A stretch of DNA of 12,460 bases, taken from positions 1-12,460 of the forward strand of contig CAZMND010000060.1 of assembly GCA_964567585.1 (NCBI GenBank). The letters run 5' to 3'. The notes under the pieces are model-generated. The model did not search any database, was not told the DNA's origin, and saw only the letters and a program-made list of their open reading frames with translations. Of this stretch, positions 6,395 through 12,460 are shown piece by piece (position 1 is the stretch's first letter; each line of letters opens with the position of its first letter). A program made the position numbers and the translations under genes. The stretch comes from CALZKI01 sp964567585. Its GTDB lineage: Bacteria > Bacillota > Clostridia > Lachnospirales > Lachnospiraceae.

Positions 6395-7636
6395 ATGCGG
6401 CTTATTATGCAGGGGTTTCAGACGAAGGGAAAAAAGAAGACATTGGAAATGATGGAACTGTTGCTGATAGTTTGTCTTTTGCTTGGCGGTATCGGAATAT
6501 ATGAGTTCGGTAAGGAAAAACAAGACAGTAAGGTGCCATTAAAGCAGTTGTTCAAAGAAAGTGTGGAAGTTAATATCATTCGTGCATTTTTTCCGGTTTT
6601 ATCTGCGGATAACAGCCGGATATATGAAAACGGAACGGAAATGTTTTTGGCAAAGTTGATTTCTTATCCGATGCCTTTGTATGGATATATGGAGAATTCC
6701 GGAGAAAAAATGTTTCTGACAGAGAACGGGGAGGAAAAAGTACAGGAAAATGAGAGGGAAGCTTATATCATAGAGGATGTTCCGGAGGAAATGCTGGAAT
6801 TATTGAATGCGGAAAATGGGTTTAGTGATGAAGGACAGGCGGAGTTTGTAAAAAACACCGAGAAGGTTACCAATATTAATCTGACATCGTATGAGACCAC
6901 GGAGGATTTTATCAAAGCATTTTATACAGTAGACAGTGTGACTACGGCTGTTCCGGAGCTATTTGATGTGGAAGTGCTGGCGGGAATGGATATGACGTTA
7001 AAACAAGAAAAGGACAAACCGCAGATTTTAATTTATCACACGCATTCACAGGAGGCTTTTTCGGACTCGGCACTGGGAGATGCTGATTCTACCATTGTAG
7101 GAGCAGGGGAGTTATTAAAAAATATATTGACGGAGGAATATGGATATAATGTGCTTCATCATACAGGGGAATACGATGTGCCAAGTCGCGACTATGCGTA
7201 TTCAAAGTCACTGCCGGCATTGGAACAAATACTGGCGGAAAACCCCAGTATAGAGGTGGTTATAGATTTGCACAGGGACGGTGTGGCAGAAAGCACCCAT
7301 CTGGTTACGGATTTGAATGGTGTTAAGACGGCAAAACTTATGTTTTTTAATGGGCTTTCGTATACAAAAAAGAATGGTCCGATCGGTTATTTGGAAAATA
7401 AGAATTTACAGGAGAATCTGGCATTTTCTTTTCAGATGCAAATGGCTGCAAATGAATATTATCCGGGACTCGCCAGAAAAAATTATTTGAATGCCTACAG
7501 ATACAACATGCATCTTCGGGGAAAGAGCCTGTTGGTGGAGCTGGGAGCACAGACCAATACCGTGGAAGAAATCAAAAATGCCATTGTTCCGTTGGCACAT
7601 ATATTGGATATAGTGCTTTCGGGTGGGAATACATAG
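6395..7636 (+). CDS. spoIIP: Stage II sporulation protein P, engulfment peptidoglycan hydrolase
   Basis: The 413-residue protein cuts peptidoglycan as part of the SpoIID-SpoIIM-SpoIIP complex that drives engulfment of the forespore. SpoIIP acts as amidase and endopeptidase on the outer face of the mother-cell membrane. A basic N-terminus and one membrane anchor (about residues 20-38) are followed by a variable linker and the C-terminal catalytic domain. Conserved motifs are ILIYHTHSQEAF with H215, H217 and E220, VVIDLHRDG with H293, and LLVELGAQTNT with E382. The start is the ATG at 6395, preceded by GGAAGG at 6381-6386; an in-frame ATG at 6350 would add 15 residues without an RBS. The gpr-spoIIP order matches Bacillus and Clostridia. 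spoIID and spoIIM are not in the window. Confidence 0.96.
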   Translation: MRLIMQGFQTKGKKKTLEMMELLLIVCLLLGGIGIYEFGKEKQDSKVPLKQLFKESVEVNIIRAFFPVLSADNSRIYENGTEMFLAKLISYPMPLYGYMENSGEKMFLTENGEEKVQENEREAYIIEDVPEEMLELLNAENGFSDEGQAEFVKNTEKVTNINLTSYETTEDFIKAFYTVDSVTTAVPELFDVEVLAGMDMTLKQEKDKPQILIYHTHSQEAFSDSALGDADSTIVGAGELLKNILTEEYGYNVLHHTGEYDVPSRDYAYSKSLPALEQILAENPSIEVVIDLHRDGVAESTHLVTDLNGVKTAKLMFFNGLSYTKKNGPIGYLENKNLQENLAFSFQMQMAANEYYPGLARKNYLNAYRYNMHLRGKSLLVELGAQTNTVEEIKNAIVPLAHILDIVLSGGNT

Positions 7637-7663
7637 ACAAACCCAAAAACCTTATGGTATACT
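7634..7663 (+). promoter_or_regulatory. Sigma-A promoter for lepA-hemW
   Basis: TATACT (7658-7663) has the extended TGG immediately upstream, and TAGACA (7634-7639) lies 18 bases before it with one mismatch to TTGACA. The -35 overlaps the spoIIP stop codon. Transcription would begin near 7670. This separates vegetative lepA-hemW from the sporulation genes upstream. Confidence 0.65.
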
Positions 7664-7694
7664 TAACTCCGAATGAGAACTATTTGGAGGAAAT

Positions 7695-9512
7695 ATGTCA
7701 GGAATCGATCAAAGTAAAATCAGAAATTTTTGCATAGTTGCACATATAGATCATGGTAAGTCCACTTTGGCTGACCGTATTATTGAACAGACAGGACTTT
7801 TGACCAGCAGGGAAATGCAGGCGCAGGTCCTTGATAATATGGACATCGAAAGAGAAAGAGGAATTACCATTAAAGCTCAGTCTGTCCGTACTGTTTATAA
7901 GGCTAAGGATGGAGAGGAATACATTTTTAACTTAATTGATACGCCGGGGCACGTAGACTTTAACTATGAGGTAAGCAGGAGCCTTGCGGCCTGTGACGGT
8001 GCTATTTTAGTGGTAGATGCGGCCCAGGGAATTGAGGCACAGACATTGGCAAATGTATATCTTGCCCTTGACCATGATTTGGAGGTTTTCCCGGTTATCA
8101 ATAAAATCGACCTGCCAAGCGCCAGACCGGATTATGTAAAGAATGAAATTGAGGACGTTATCGGTATTGAAGCTCAGGAGGCTCCGCTGATTTCTGCAAA
8201 AAACGGCATTGGTATTGATGAAGTTTTAGAGCAGATTGTGGAAAAAATTCCGGCACCTACGGGGGATAAAGATGCACCGTTAAAGGCGTTGATTTTTGAC
8301 TCGTTATATGACCCGTATAAGGGCGTTATTATATTTTGCCGTATCAAGGAAGGTTCGGTAAAAAAAGGAACCCAGATATTGATGATGGCCACAGGTGCCA
8401 AGGCGGAGGTTGTGGAAGTTGGTTACTTTGGAGCGGGTCAGTTTATTCCGTGCGAGGAACTTACTGCAGGTATGGTAGGCTATATTACCGCATCCATCAA
8501 AAACGTAAGGGATACTATGGTGGGTGATACGGTAACGGATGGACAAAATCCTTGTGCCGAACCACTTCCGGGATATAAGAAAGTAAACTCTATGGTTTAC
8601 TGTGGTATGTATCCTGCGGACGGAGCAAAATATCCGGACCTTAGGGATGCGCTTGAGAAGCTTCAGTTAAACGATGCTGCGCTTCAGTATGAGCCGGAAA
8701 CATCCATTGCGTTAGGTTTTGGTTTCCGTTGTGGTTTCTTGGGACTCCTGCATTTGGAAATTGTGCAGGAAAGGCTGGAAAGAGAATATAATCTGGATTT
8801 GGTTACAACCGCTCCGGGTGTTATCTATAAAGTATACAAGACAAACGGTGATGTGATTGAACTGACCAACCCGTCTAACTTACCGGATCCGTCGGAAATC
8901 GATTATATGGAAGAACCGATTGTTTCTGCGGAAATTATGGTAACAAGTGAGTTTATCGGCTCCATTATGGAACTTTGTCAGGAAAGACGAGGCAGATATC
9001 TGGGAATGGAATACATCGAAGGAACCAGAGCGGTGCTTCGTTACGAGTTGCCGTTAAATGAAATTATTTATGATTTCTTTGATGCCTTGAAATCCCGATC
9101 CAGAGGATATGCGTCCTTTGACTATGAATTGAAGGGCTATGAAGAGTCTAAGCTTGTGAAATTGGATATTTTGATTAACAAAGAAGAAGTGGATGCACTT
9201 TCCTTCATTGTACATGCAGACAGTGCTTATGAGCGTGGCAGAAGAATGTGTGAAAAATTAAAGGAAGAGATTCCACGTCATTTGTTTGAAATTCCGATTC
9301 AGGCAGCAGTGGGCGGTAAAATTATTGCCAGAGAAACTGTAAAAGCAATGCGTAAGGACGTATTGGCAAAATGTTATGGTGGTGATATTACCCGTAAGAA
9401 AAAACTTCTTGAAAAGCAAAAAGAAGGTAAAAAACGTATGCGTCAGGTAGGTAATGTGGAAATTCCGCAGCAGGCCTTTATGAGCGTACTGAAACTGGAT
9501 GATAGAAAGTAA
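7695..9512 (+). CDS. lepA: Elongation factor 4 (LepA), ribosome-associated GTPase
   Basis: The 605-residue protein is a translation-factor GTPase that binds ribosomes and has been linked to back-translocation and to 30S subunit biogenesis. G motifs are intact: AHIDHGKST 16-24, RGITI in switch I, DTPGH 82-86 with H86, NKID 136-139, and SAKNG. EF-G-like domains follow, then the LepA-specific C-terminal domain with VGGKIIARETVKAMRKDVLAKCYGGD and the basic tail KKKLLEKQKEGKKRMRQVGNVEIPQQAF. The length is normal (about 600). RBS TTGGAGG (7684-7690) precedes the ATG. The stop codon overlaps the hemW start, so the two are translationally coupled. Confidence 0.99.
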   Translation: MSGIDQSKIRNFCIVAHIDHGKSTLADRIIEQTGLLTSREMQAQVLDNMDIERERGITIKAQSVRTVYKAKDGEEYIFNLIDTPGHVDFNYEVSRSLAACDGAILVVDAAQGIEAQTLANVYLALDHDLEVFPVINKIDLPSARPDYVKNEIEDVIGIEAQEAPLISAKNGIGIDEVLEQIVEKIPAPTGDKDAPLKALIFDSLYDPYKGVIIFCRIKEGSVKKGTQILMMATGAKAEVVEVGYFGAGQFIPCEELTAGMVGYITASIKNVRDTMVGDTVTDGQNPCAEPLPGYKKVNSMVYCGMYPADGAKYPDLRDALEKLQLNDAALQYEPETSIALGFGFRCGFLGLLHLEIVQERLEREYNLDLVTTAPGVIYKVYKTNGDVIELTNPSNLPDPSEIDYMEEPIVSAEIMVTSEFIGSIMELCQERRGRYLGMEYIEGTRAVLRYELPLNEIIYDFFDALKSRSRGYASFDYELKGYEESKLVKLDILINKEEVDALSFIVHADSAYERGRRMCEKLKEEIPRHLFEIPIQAAVGGKIIARETVKAMRKDVLAKCYGGDITRKKKLLEKQKEGKKRMRQVGNVEIPQQAFMSVLKLDDRK

Positions 9513-10642
9513 TGGAAAAACTGGGATTATATATTCACATCCCTTTTTGCACAAAAAAATGTAATTATTGTGATTTTTTGTCTGCACCTGCCACAAAACA
9601 GGTGCAGATGGCATATATGGAAGCTTTGCAAAAAGAGATAAAAGAAAAGGCAACTGAATATAGTGAGTGGTGTGTGGACACGATTTTTATCGGTGGGGGG
9701 ACACCGACCAGTGTGCCCTATGAAACCATTGTGCAGTTGATGGAGACTGTAGGGAACGCTTTCCATTTGGAGAAGGATTGCGAAATTACGATGGAATGTA
9801 ATCCGGGAACGGTTACAAAAGAGGCGTTTTTTGCCTATGTGGCAGCAGGCATCAACCGGTTAAGTATCGGACTTCAGTCAGCGGACAACGGACTTTTAAA
9901 GACTCTTGGAAGAATTCATACTTATGAGCAGTTTTTGGATACTTTCATATGGGCAAGAGAAGCAGGTTTTAAAAATATTAATGTAGATATTATGTCAGGC
10001 TTGCCGGGACAGACTCTAAAGCAGTATGAGGATACCTTAAGAAAAGTGACCGGACTGGGTGTTGAGCATATTTCAGCGTACAGTCTGATTGTGGAGGAAG
10101 GCACTCCATTTTATAAACTGTACGAGGAAGATAAGCTTACTTTACCGGATGAAGAAACAGAACGGGAAATGTACTATCTAACAAAGGCTGTTTTAAATGA
10201 AGCAGGATTGGAACGATACGAAATATCCAACTATGCTAAAAAAGGCTGTGAATGCAGGCATAATGTGCGTTACTGGGTAAGAAGGGATTACTTGGGGCTT
10301 GGCCTTGGCGCGGCTTCTTTTATCGCGGATACCAGGTATAAAAATACGGAATGGCTGGATGAATATTTATTGGAAAACAAGTATATGGAGAAAACGGAAG
10401 TGCAGAATTTGTCCAAGGCAGAGTGTATGGAAGAATTTATGTTTTTGGGGCTGCGTATGACAGAAGGTGTTTCAAAAGCGAAGTTTTTAGAGAATTTCGG
10501 AACGGGTATGGAAAGCGTATATGGCAGTGTTCTTCTAAAACTGAAGGAACAGGGGCTTATACAGGAGGACGGAGACTCGGTTTTTTTGACGGAATACGGA
10601 CTTGACGTAAGTAACCGTGTGTGGGTAGAATTTTTATTATAA
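9512..10642 (+). CDS. hemW: Radical SAM heme chaperone HemW
   Basis: The 376-residue protein resembles coproporphyrinogen III oxidase HemN but belongs to the HemW branch, which binds heme and delivers it to haem proteins rather than decarboxylating porphyrins. The 4Fe-4S/SAM motif is C13-x3-C17-x2-C20 followed by DF; true HemN has a fourth cysteine two residues on, absent here. GGGTPTS begins at 61, and the HemW signature HNVRYW lies at 250-255. A HemN-C-like winged domain occupies roughly 300-370. The start ATG at 9512 shares its A with the lepA TAA (TAATG), a coupled junction, which explains the lack of a clear RBS. In many Firmicutes hrcA follows; here sigK does. Databases often mislabel this family as HemN. 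Confidence 0.95.
   Translation: MEKLGLYIHIPFCTKKCNYCDFLSAPATKQVQMAYMEALQKEIKEKATEYSEWCVDTIFIGGGTPTSVPYETIVQLMETVGNAFHLEKDCEITMECNPGTVTKEAFFAYVAAGINRLSIGLQSADNGLLKTLGRIHTYEQFLDTFIWAREAGFKNINVDIMSGLPGQTLKQYEDTLRKVTGLGVEHISAYSLIVEEGTPFYKLYEEDKLTLPDEETEREMYYLTKAVLNEAGLERYEISNYAKKGCECRHNVRYWVRRDYLGLGLGAASFIADTRYKNTEWLDEYLLENKYMEKTEVQNLSKAECMEEFMFLGLRMTEGVSKAKFLENFGTGMESVYGSVLLKLKEQGLIQEDGDSVFLTEYGLDVSNRVWVEFLL
10602..10631 (+). promoter_or_regulatory. Possible promoter inside the 3' end of hemW, ahead of sigK
   Basis: TTGACG (10602-10607) and TAGAAT (10626-10631) lie 18 bases apart, each one base from the sigma-A consensus. This would start a transcript near 10638, before sigK. sigK is normally read by mother-cell sigma factors, and no good sigma-E or sigma-K match was found here, so this may be chance. 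Confidence 0.3.
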
Positions 10643-10667
10643 AAGTTATAAAATAAAATGTGTACAG

Positions 10668-11375
10668 ATGGAAAGGCACTTGGCGAAAGAGTTTTTCATA
10701 AACTATGGTAAATGGACTTTGGGGGCTATTTTGAAAACTTTTCAAAAACCGTTATCCTCTGATGAGGAAGTTTACTATATTCAGTTAATGAAAAACGGCA
10801 GCAAAACGGAGGCAGCGAAAGCAAGGGAAATTTTAATTGAACGGAATTTAAGACTCGTAGCCCACATTGCCAAGAAATATCAAAATACAGAAGATGAGCT
10901 GGATGATTTGATATCCATAGGTACCATAGGTCTTATTAAGGCAATTAATTCCTATGATGAGAAAAAGGGTAGCAGGATCGGCACATATGCGGCAAGATGT
11001 ATCGATAATGAACTGCTGATGATGCTCAGAGGAAAGAAGAAAATCTCAAAAGAGGTATCCATATATGAACCTATCGGTGTAGACCGGGAAGGAAACGAAA
11101 TCAATCTTTTGGATGTGATTGAAAGTGAACAGGTGGATGTGGTGGATAAGATGGAACTTTCCGAGCATTTAAAATTGCTGGATGAGTTGTTTGGGAAACT
11201 GTTATCCAAAAGAGAAAAGGAAATTTTGACAATGAGGTACGGCCTTTTCGGCACCAAGGAAGTTACCCAGAGAGAAATCGGGAAAAAACTGGGAATTTCC
11301 AGGAGTTATGTTTCCAGAATCGAAAAGAAGGCTCTTTTCAAATTATATGAAGGTTTTAAACAATCAAATATCTGA
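10668..11375 (+). CDS. sigK: RNA polymerase sporulation sigma factor SigK (sigma-K)
   Basis: Sigma-K directs the last stage of mother-cell gene expression, including coat and spore-maturation genes. Region 2 spans about 59-121 (RNLRLVAHIAKKY, DLISIGTIGLIKAI, GTYAARCIDNELL), followed by EPIGVDREGNEINLLDV and region 4 at 178-231 with helix-turn-helix TQREIGKKLGISRSYVSRIEKKAL. These match sigma-K rather than sigma-E. The gene is uninterrupted: no skin-type element splits it. The N-terminus is unsettled. The ATG at 10668 gives 235 residues and a 26-residue lead before QKPLSS but has no visible RBS. A TTG at 10731 preceded by GGGGG (10721-10725) gives 214 residues starting at LKTFQKPLSS and no pro-sequence. 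In Bacillus a pro-sequence is removed by SpoIVFB; C. difficile lacks one. Confidence 0.93.
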   Translation: MERHLAKEFFINYGKWTLGAILKTFQKPLSSDEEVYYIQLMKNGSKTEAAKAREILIERNLRLVAHIAKKYQNTEDELDDLISIGTIGLIKAINSYDEKKGSRIGTYAARCIDNELLMMLRGKKKISKEVSIYEPIGVDREGNEINLLDVIESEQVDVVDKMELSEHLKLLDELFGKLLSKREKEILTMRYGLFGTKEVTQREIGKKLGISRSYVSRIEKKALFKLYEGFKQSNI

Positions 11376-11397
11376 TATCAAATAATAAATTTCAAAA

Positions 11398-11468
11398 GTG
11401 CAGATAATTGCACGTCCGGACCGGCAATGCAAGTCATTGCCGGTGCATTCTAAAATTTCTTAATTTTA
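11398..11468. repeat. Cluster of inverted repeats between sigK and comM
   Basis: Three hairpins lie in tandem: GTGCA 11398-11402 with TGCAC 11409-11413; ACCGGCAATG 11420-11429 with CATTGCCGGT 11435-11444 (10 bp, five-base loop); and TAAAATT 11451-11457 with AATTTTA 11462-11468. The palindrome GTCCGGAC (11414-11421) lies between the first two. TGCAC 11409-11413 can also pair with GTGCA 11443-11447, competing with the first two stems. The strong middle stem is probably the sigK terminator, but no clean U-tract follows (GCATTCTAAAATTT). The rest of the 11376-11514 gap shows no gene and no convincing promoter. Confidence 0.6.
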
Positions 11469-11514
11469 GCCCATATAAAATTAAATATAGATAATCCGCA
11501 TAGAAAGGAGGAGT

Positions 11515-12447
11515 ATGTTTAGTACAACAATTTCAGGTGCACTTTTAGGAGTAGAGGGGAGTCTTTTACAGGTGGAAGTGGATGTTTCAAACGGTATGCC
11601 GTCTTTGGAAATGGTAGGACTTTTGGGAAGTGAGGTAAAGGAAGCAAAGGAGCGTGTCAGAGCCACAATAAAAAATCTGGGGATAACCATGCCGCCAAAA
11701 CGCATTGTGGTAAATTTGTCGCCGGCAAATGTGCGAAAAGCCGGTACGGCATATGATTTGCCGATTGCTATCGGAATTTTGAAGTCTATGGGCGTGTTAC
11801 CTATGGATTGCACAAAGGGGATGTTGCTACTTGGGGAGCTGGGACTTGACGGAACTATAAAGCCTGTTTCGGGGGTGTTTCCGATTGTGTCCAAAGCCCG
11901 GGAACTGGGGATTGAAGCTTGTATTGTGGCAAAAGAGAATATGGCAGAGGTGGCATTTTTCAAGGAAATGAAAGTGTATGGTTTTGAAAATATGTTGCAG
12001 CTTATGTCTTTTTTTACCGGACAGGGAGAGGCTTTGGGGTATGTACGAAAGCAGATGCCGGAAGAAAAGGAAACAGAATACGGTTTCGATGCAATTATAG
12101 GACAGGAAAGCGGAAAAAGGGCGGCTCTCATTGGGGCGGCAGGTGGACACAATCTTTTGTTTGTGGGGCCTCCGGGAACGGGAAAAACGATGCTTGTAAA
12201 AGCATTATCGTCCATATTGCCACCACTTACCGAAAAAGAGAGAACAGAGGTAGCTTCCATTATGAGTGCTACGGGACAGTGTATGGGAGATGATTTTGTA
12301 AGCCTTGGCCGGCCATTTGTGGAGGTTCACCACAGTGCGACTGCCAATGCGTTAATCGGTGGTGGAATGATACCGAAAGCCGGAGCTATGACACTGGCAC
12401 ATAAGGGTGTCTTATTTGTTCGTGAAACGCTTTGCACCGCCAATTGA
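11515..12447 (+). CDS. comM: ComM/YifB family AAA+ ATPase (Mg-chelatase-like), incomplete or interrupted
   Basis: The frame matches the first 301 residues of YifB/ComM, whose full length is about 500. In Gram-negatives ComM is a helicase promoting branch migration in natural transformation; the role in spore formers is less clear. The N-terminal Lon-like domain (about 1-170) has the hallmarks EMVGLLGSEVKEAKERVRA, NLSPANVRKAGTAYDLPIA and LGELGLDG. The ATPase domain carries Walker A GPPGTGKT at 218-225 and HHSATANALIGGG. After AHKGVLF (F301, base 12417) the family continues LDELPEF (Walker B), but here it reads VRETLCTAN and stops at 12447. The product as read would lack Walker B and the C-terminal half. 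RBS AAAGGAGG (11504-11511) precedes the ATG. Whether it is a pseudogene or an edge artefact cannot be decided here. Confidence 0.85.
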   Translation: MFSTTISGALLGVEGSLLQVEVDVSNGMPSLEMVGLLGSEVKEAKERVRATIKNLGITMPPKRIVVNLSPANVRKAGTAYDLPIAIGILKSMGVLPMDCTKGMLLLGELGLDGTIKPVSGVFPIVSKARELGIEACIVAKENMAEVAFFKEMKVYGFENMLQLMSFFTGQGEALGYVRKQMPEEKETEYGFDAIIGQESGKRAALIGAAGGHNLLFVGPPGTGKTMLVKALSSILPPLTEKERTEVASIMSATGQCMGDDFVSLGRPFVEVHHSATANALIGGGMIPKAGAMTLAHKGVLFVRETLCTAN

Positions 12448-12460
12448 ATACACATATTCC
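12418..12460. other. Sequence unrelated to comM at the window edge (junction at about 12417/12418)
   Basis: From about 12418 the DNA no longer encodes YifB in any + frame. One alternative frame is open to the edge on each strand (FVKRFAPPIEYTYS on +, EYVYSIGGAKRFTN on -), too short to identify. It may be the end of an inserted element or a chimeric contig end. Confidence 0.5.

Noticed and set aside
10697..10704. CATAAACT as a sigma-E -10 box for sigK
   Set aside because: It has no matching -35 and lies inside the reading frame of the longer sigK.
10658..10711. 17-codon ORF (ATG 10658 to TAA 10709-10711) overlapping the sigK start, possibly a leader peptide
   Set aside because: It has no RBS, no codon signature and no attenuator structure; it is likely chance.
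11481..12260. 259-codon minus-strand frame opposite comM
   Set aside because: It is low-complexity, rich in Ser and Pro, and mirrors a clear + strand ATPase, so it is an antisense shadow.
12418..12460. Group II intron or named transposon end at the comM junction
   Set aside because: The bases after the junction do not show an intron 5' GTGYG or a terminal repeat I can recognise; only 43 bases are visible.

Overview
The window comes from a low-GC, Gram-positive, endospore-forming bacterium, most likely a Clostridia member close to Lachnospiraceae. The reasons are three sporulation genes (gpr, spoIIP, sigK), the conserved Firmicute order gpr-spoIIP-lepA-hemW with rpsT divergent, a tetrahydrofolate riboswitch in front of an ECF folate S component, and strong purine-rich Shine-Dalgarno sites. 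The taxonomic placement is inferred from gene content; no marker gene was compared.

Layout. Bases 1-2018 hold the 3' part of a large gene that fuses the last membrane segments of an MFS sugar transporter to a complete glycoside hydrolase family 2 enzyme. Bases 2030-2788 are a self-contained folate-uptake unit: a sigma-A promoter, a THF riboswitch, a terminator that also hides the ribosome binding site, and folT. Bases 2794-4927 hold two uncharacterised membrane-associated genes: a polytopic DUF4234-type protein and a double zinc-ribbon protein with a C-terminal membrane hairpin. A bidirectional terminator separates them from the convergent rpsT.

From 5438 rightwards runs a sporulation and housekeeping cluster on the + strand. 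It contains gpr (spore germination protease), spoIIP (engulfment peptidoglycan hydrolase), lepA (elongation factor 4) with its own promoter, hemW (overlapping lepA by one base), an intact sigK (late mother-cell sigma factor), and comM/yifB. The comM reading frame loses its family sequence at about base 12417, just where the Walker B motif should begin, 43 bases before the window ends. This is either an insertion junction or an assembly artefact.

How they fit together. SpoIIP acts in engulfment, SigK drives late mother-cell gene expression (coat and cortex), and GPR waits in the spore to degrade small acid-soluble proteins at germination, so the right half spans early, late and post-sporulation steps. 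LepA, HemW and S20 are ordinary growth functions. The clearest regulatory reading is the THF riboswitch: the 3' strand of its P1 helix can instead pair with the inside of the terminator/RBS hairpin, which gives a simple off-switch for folate uptake when reduced folates are plentiful. No tRNA, rRNA, CRISPR array or complete mobile element was seen.
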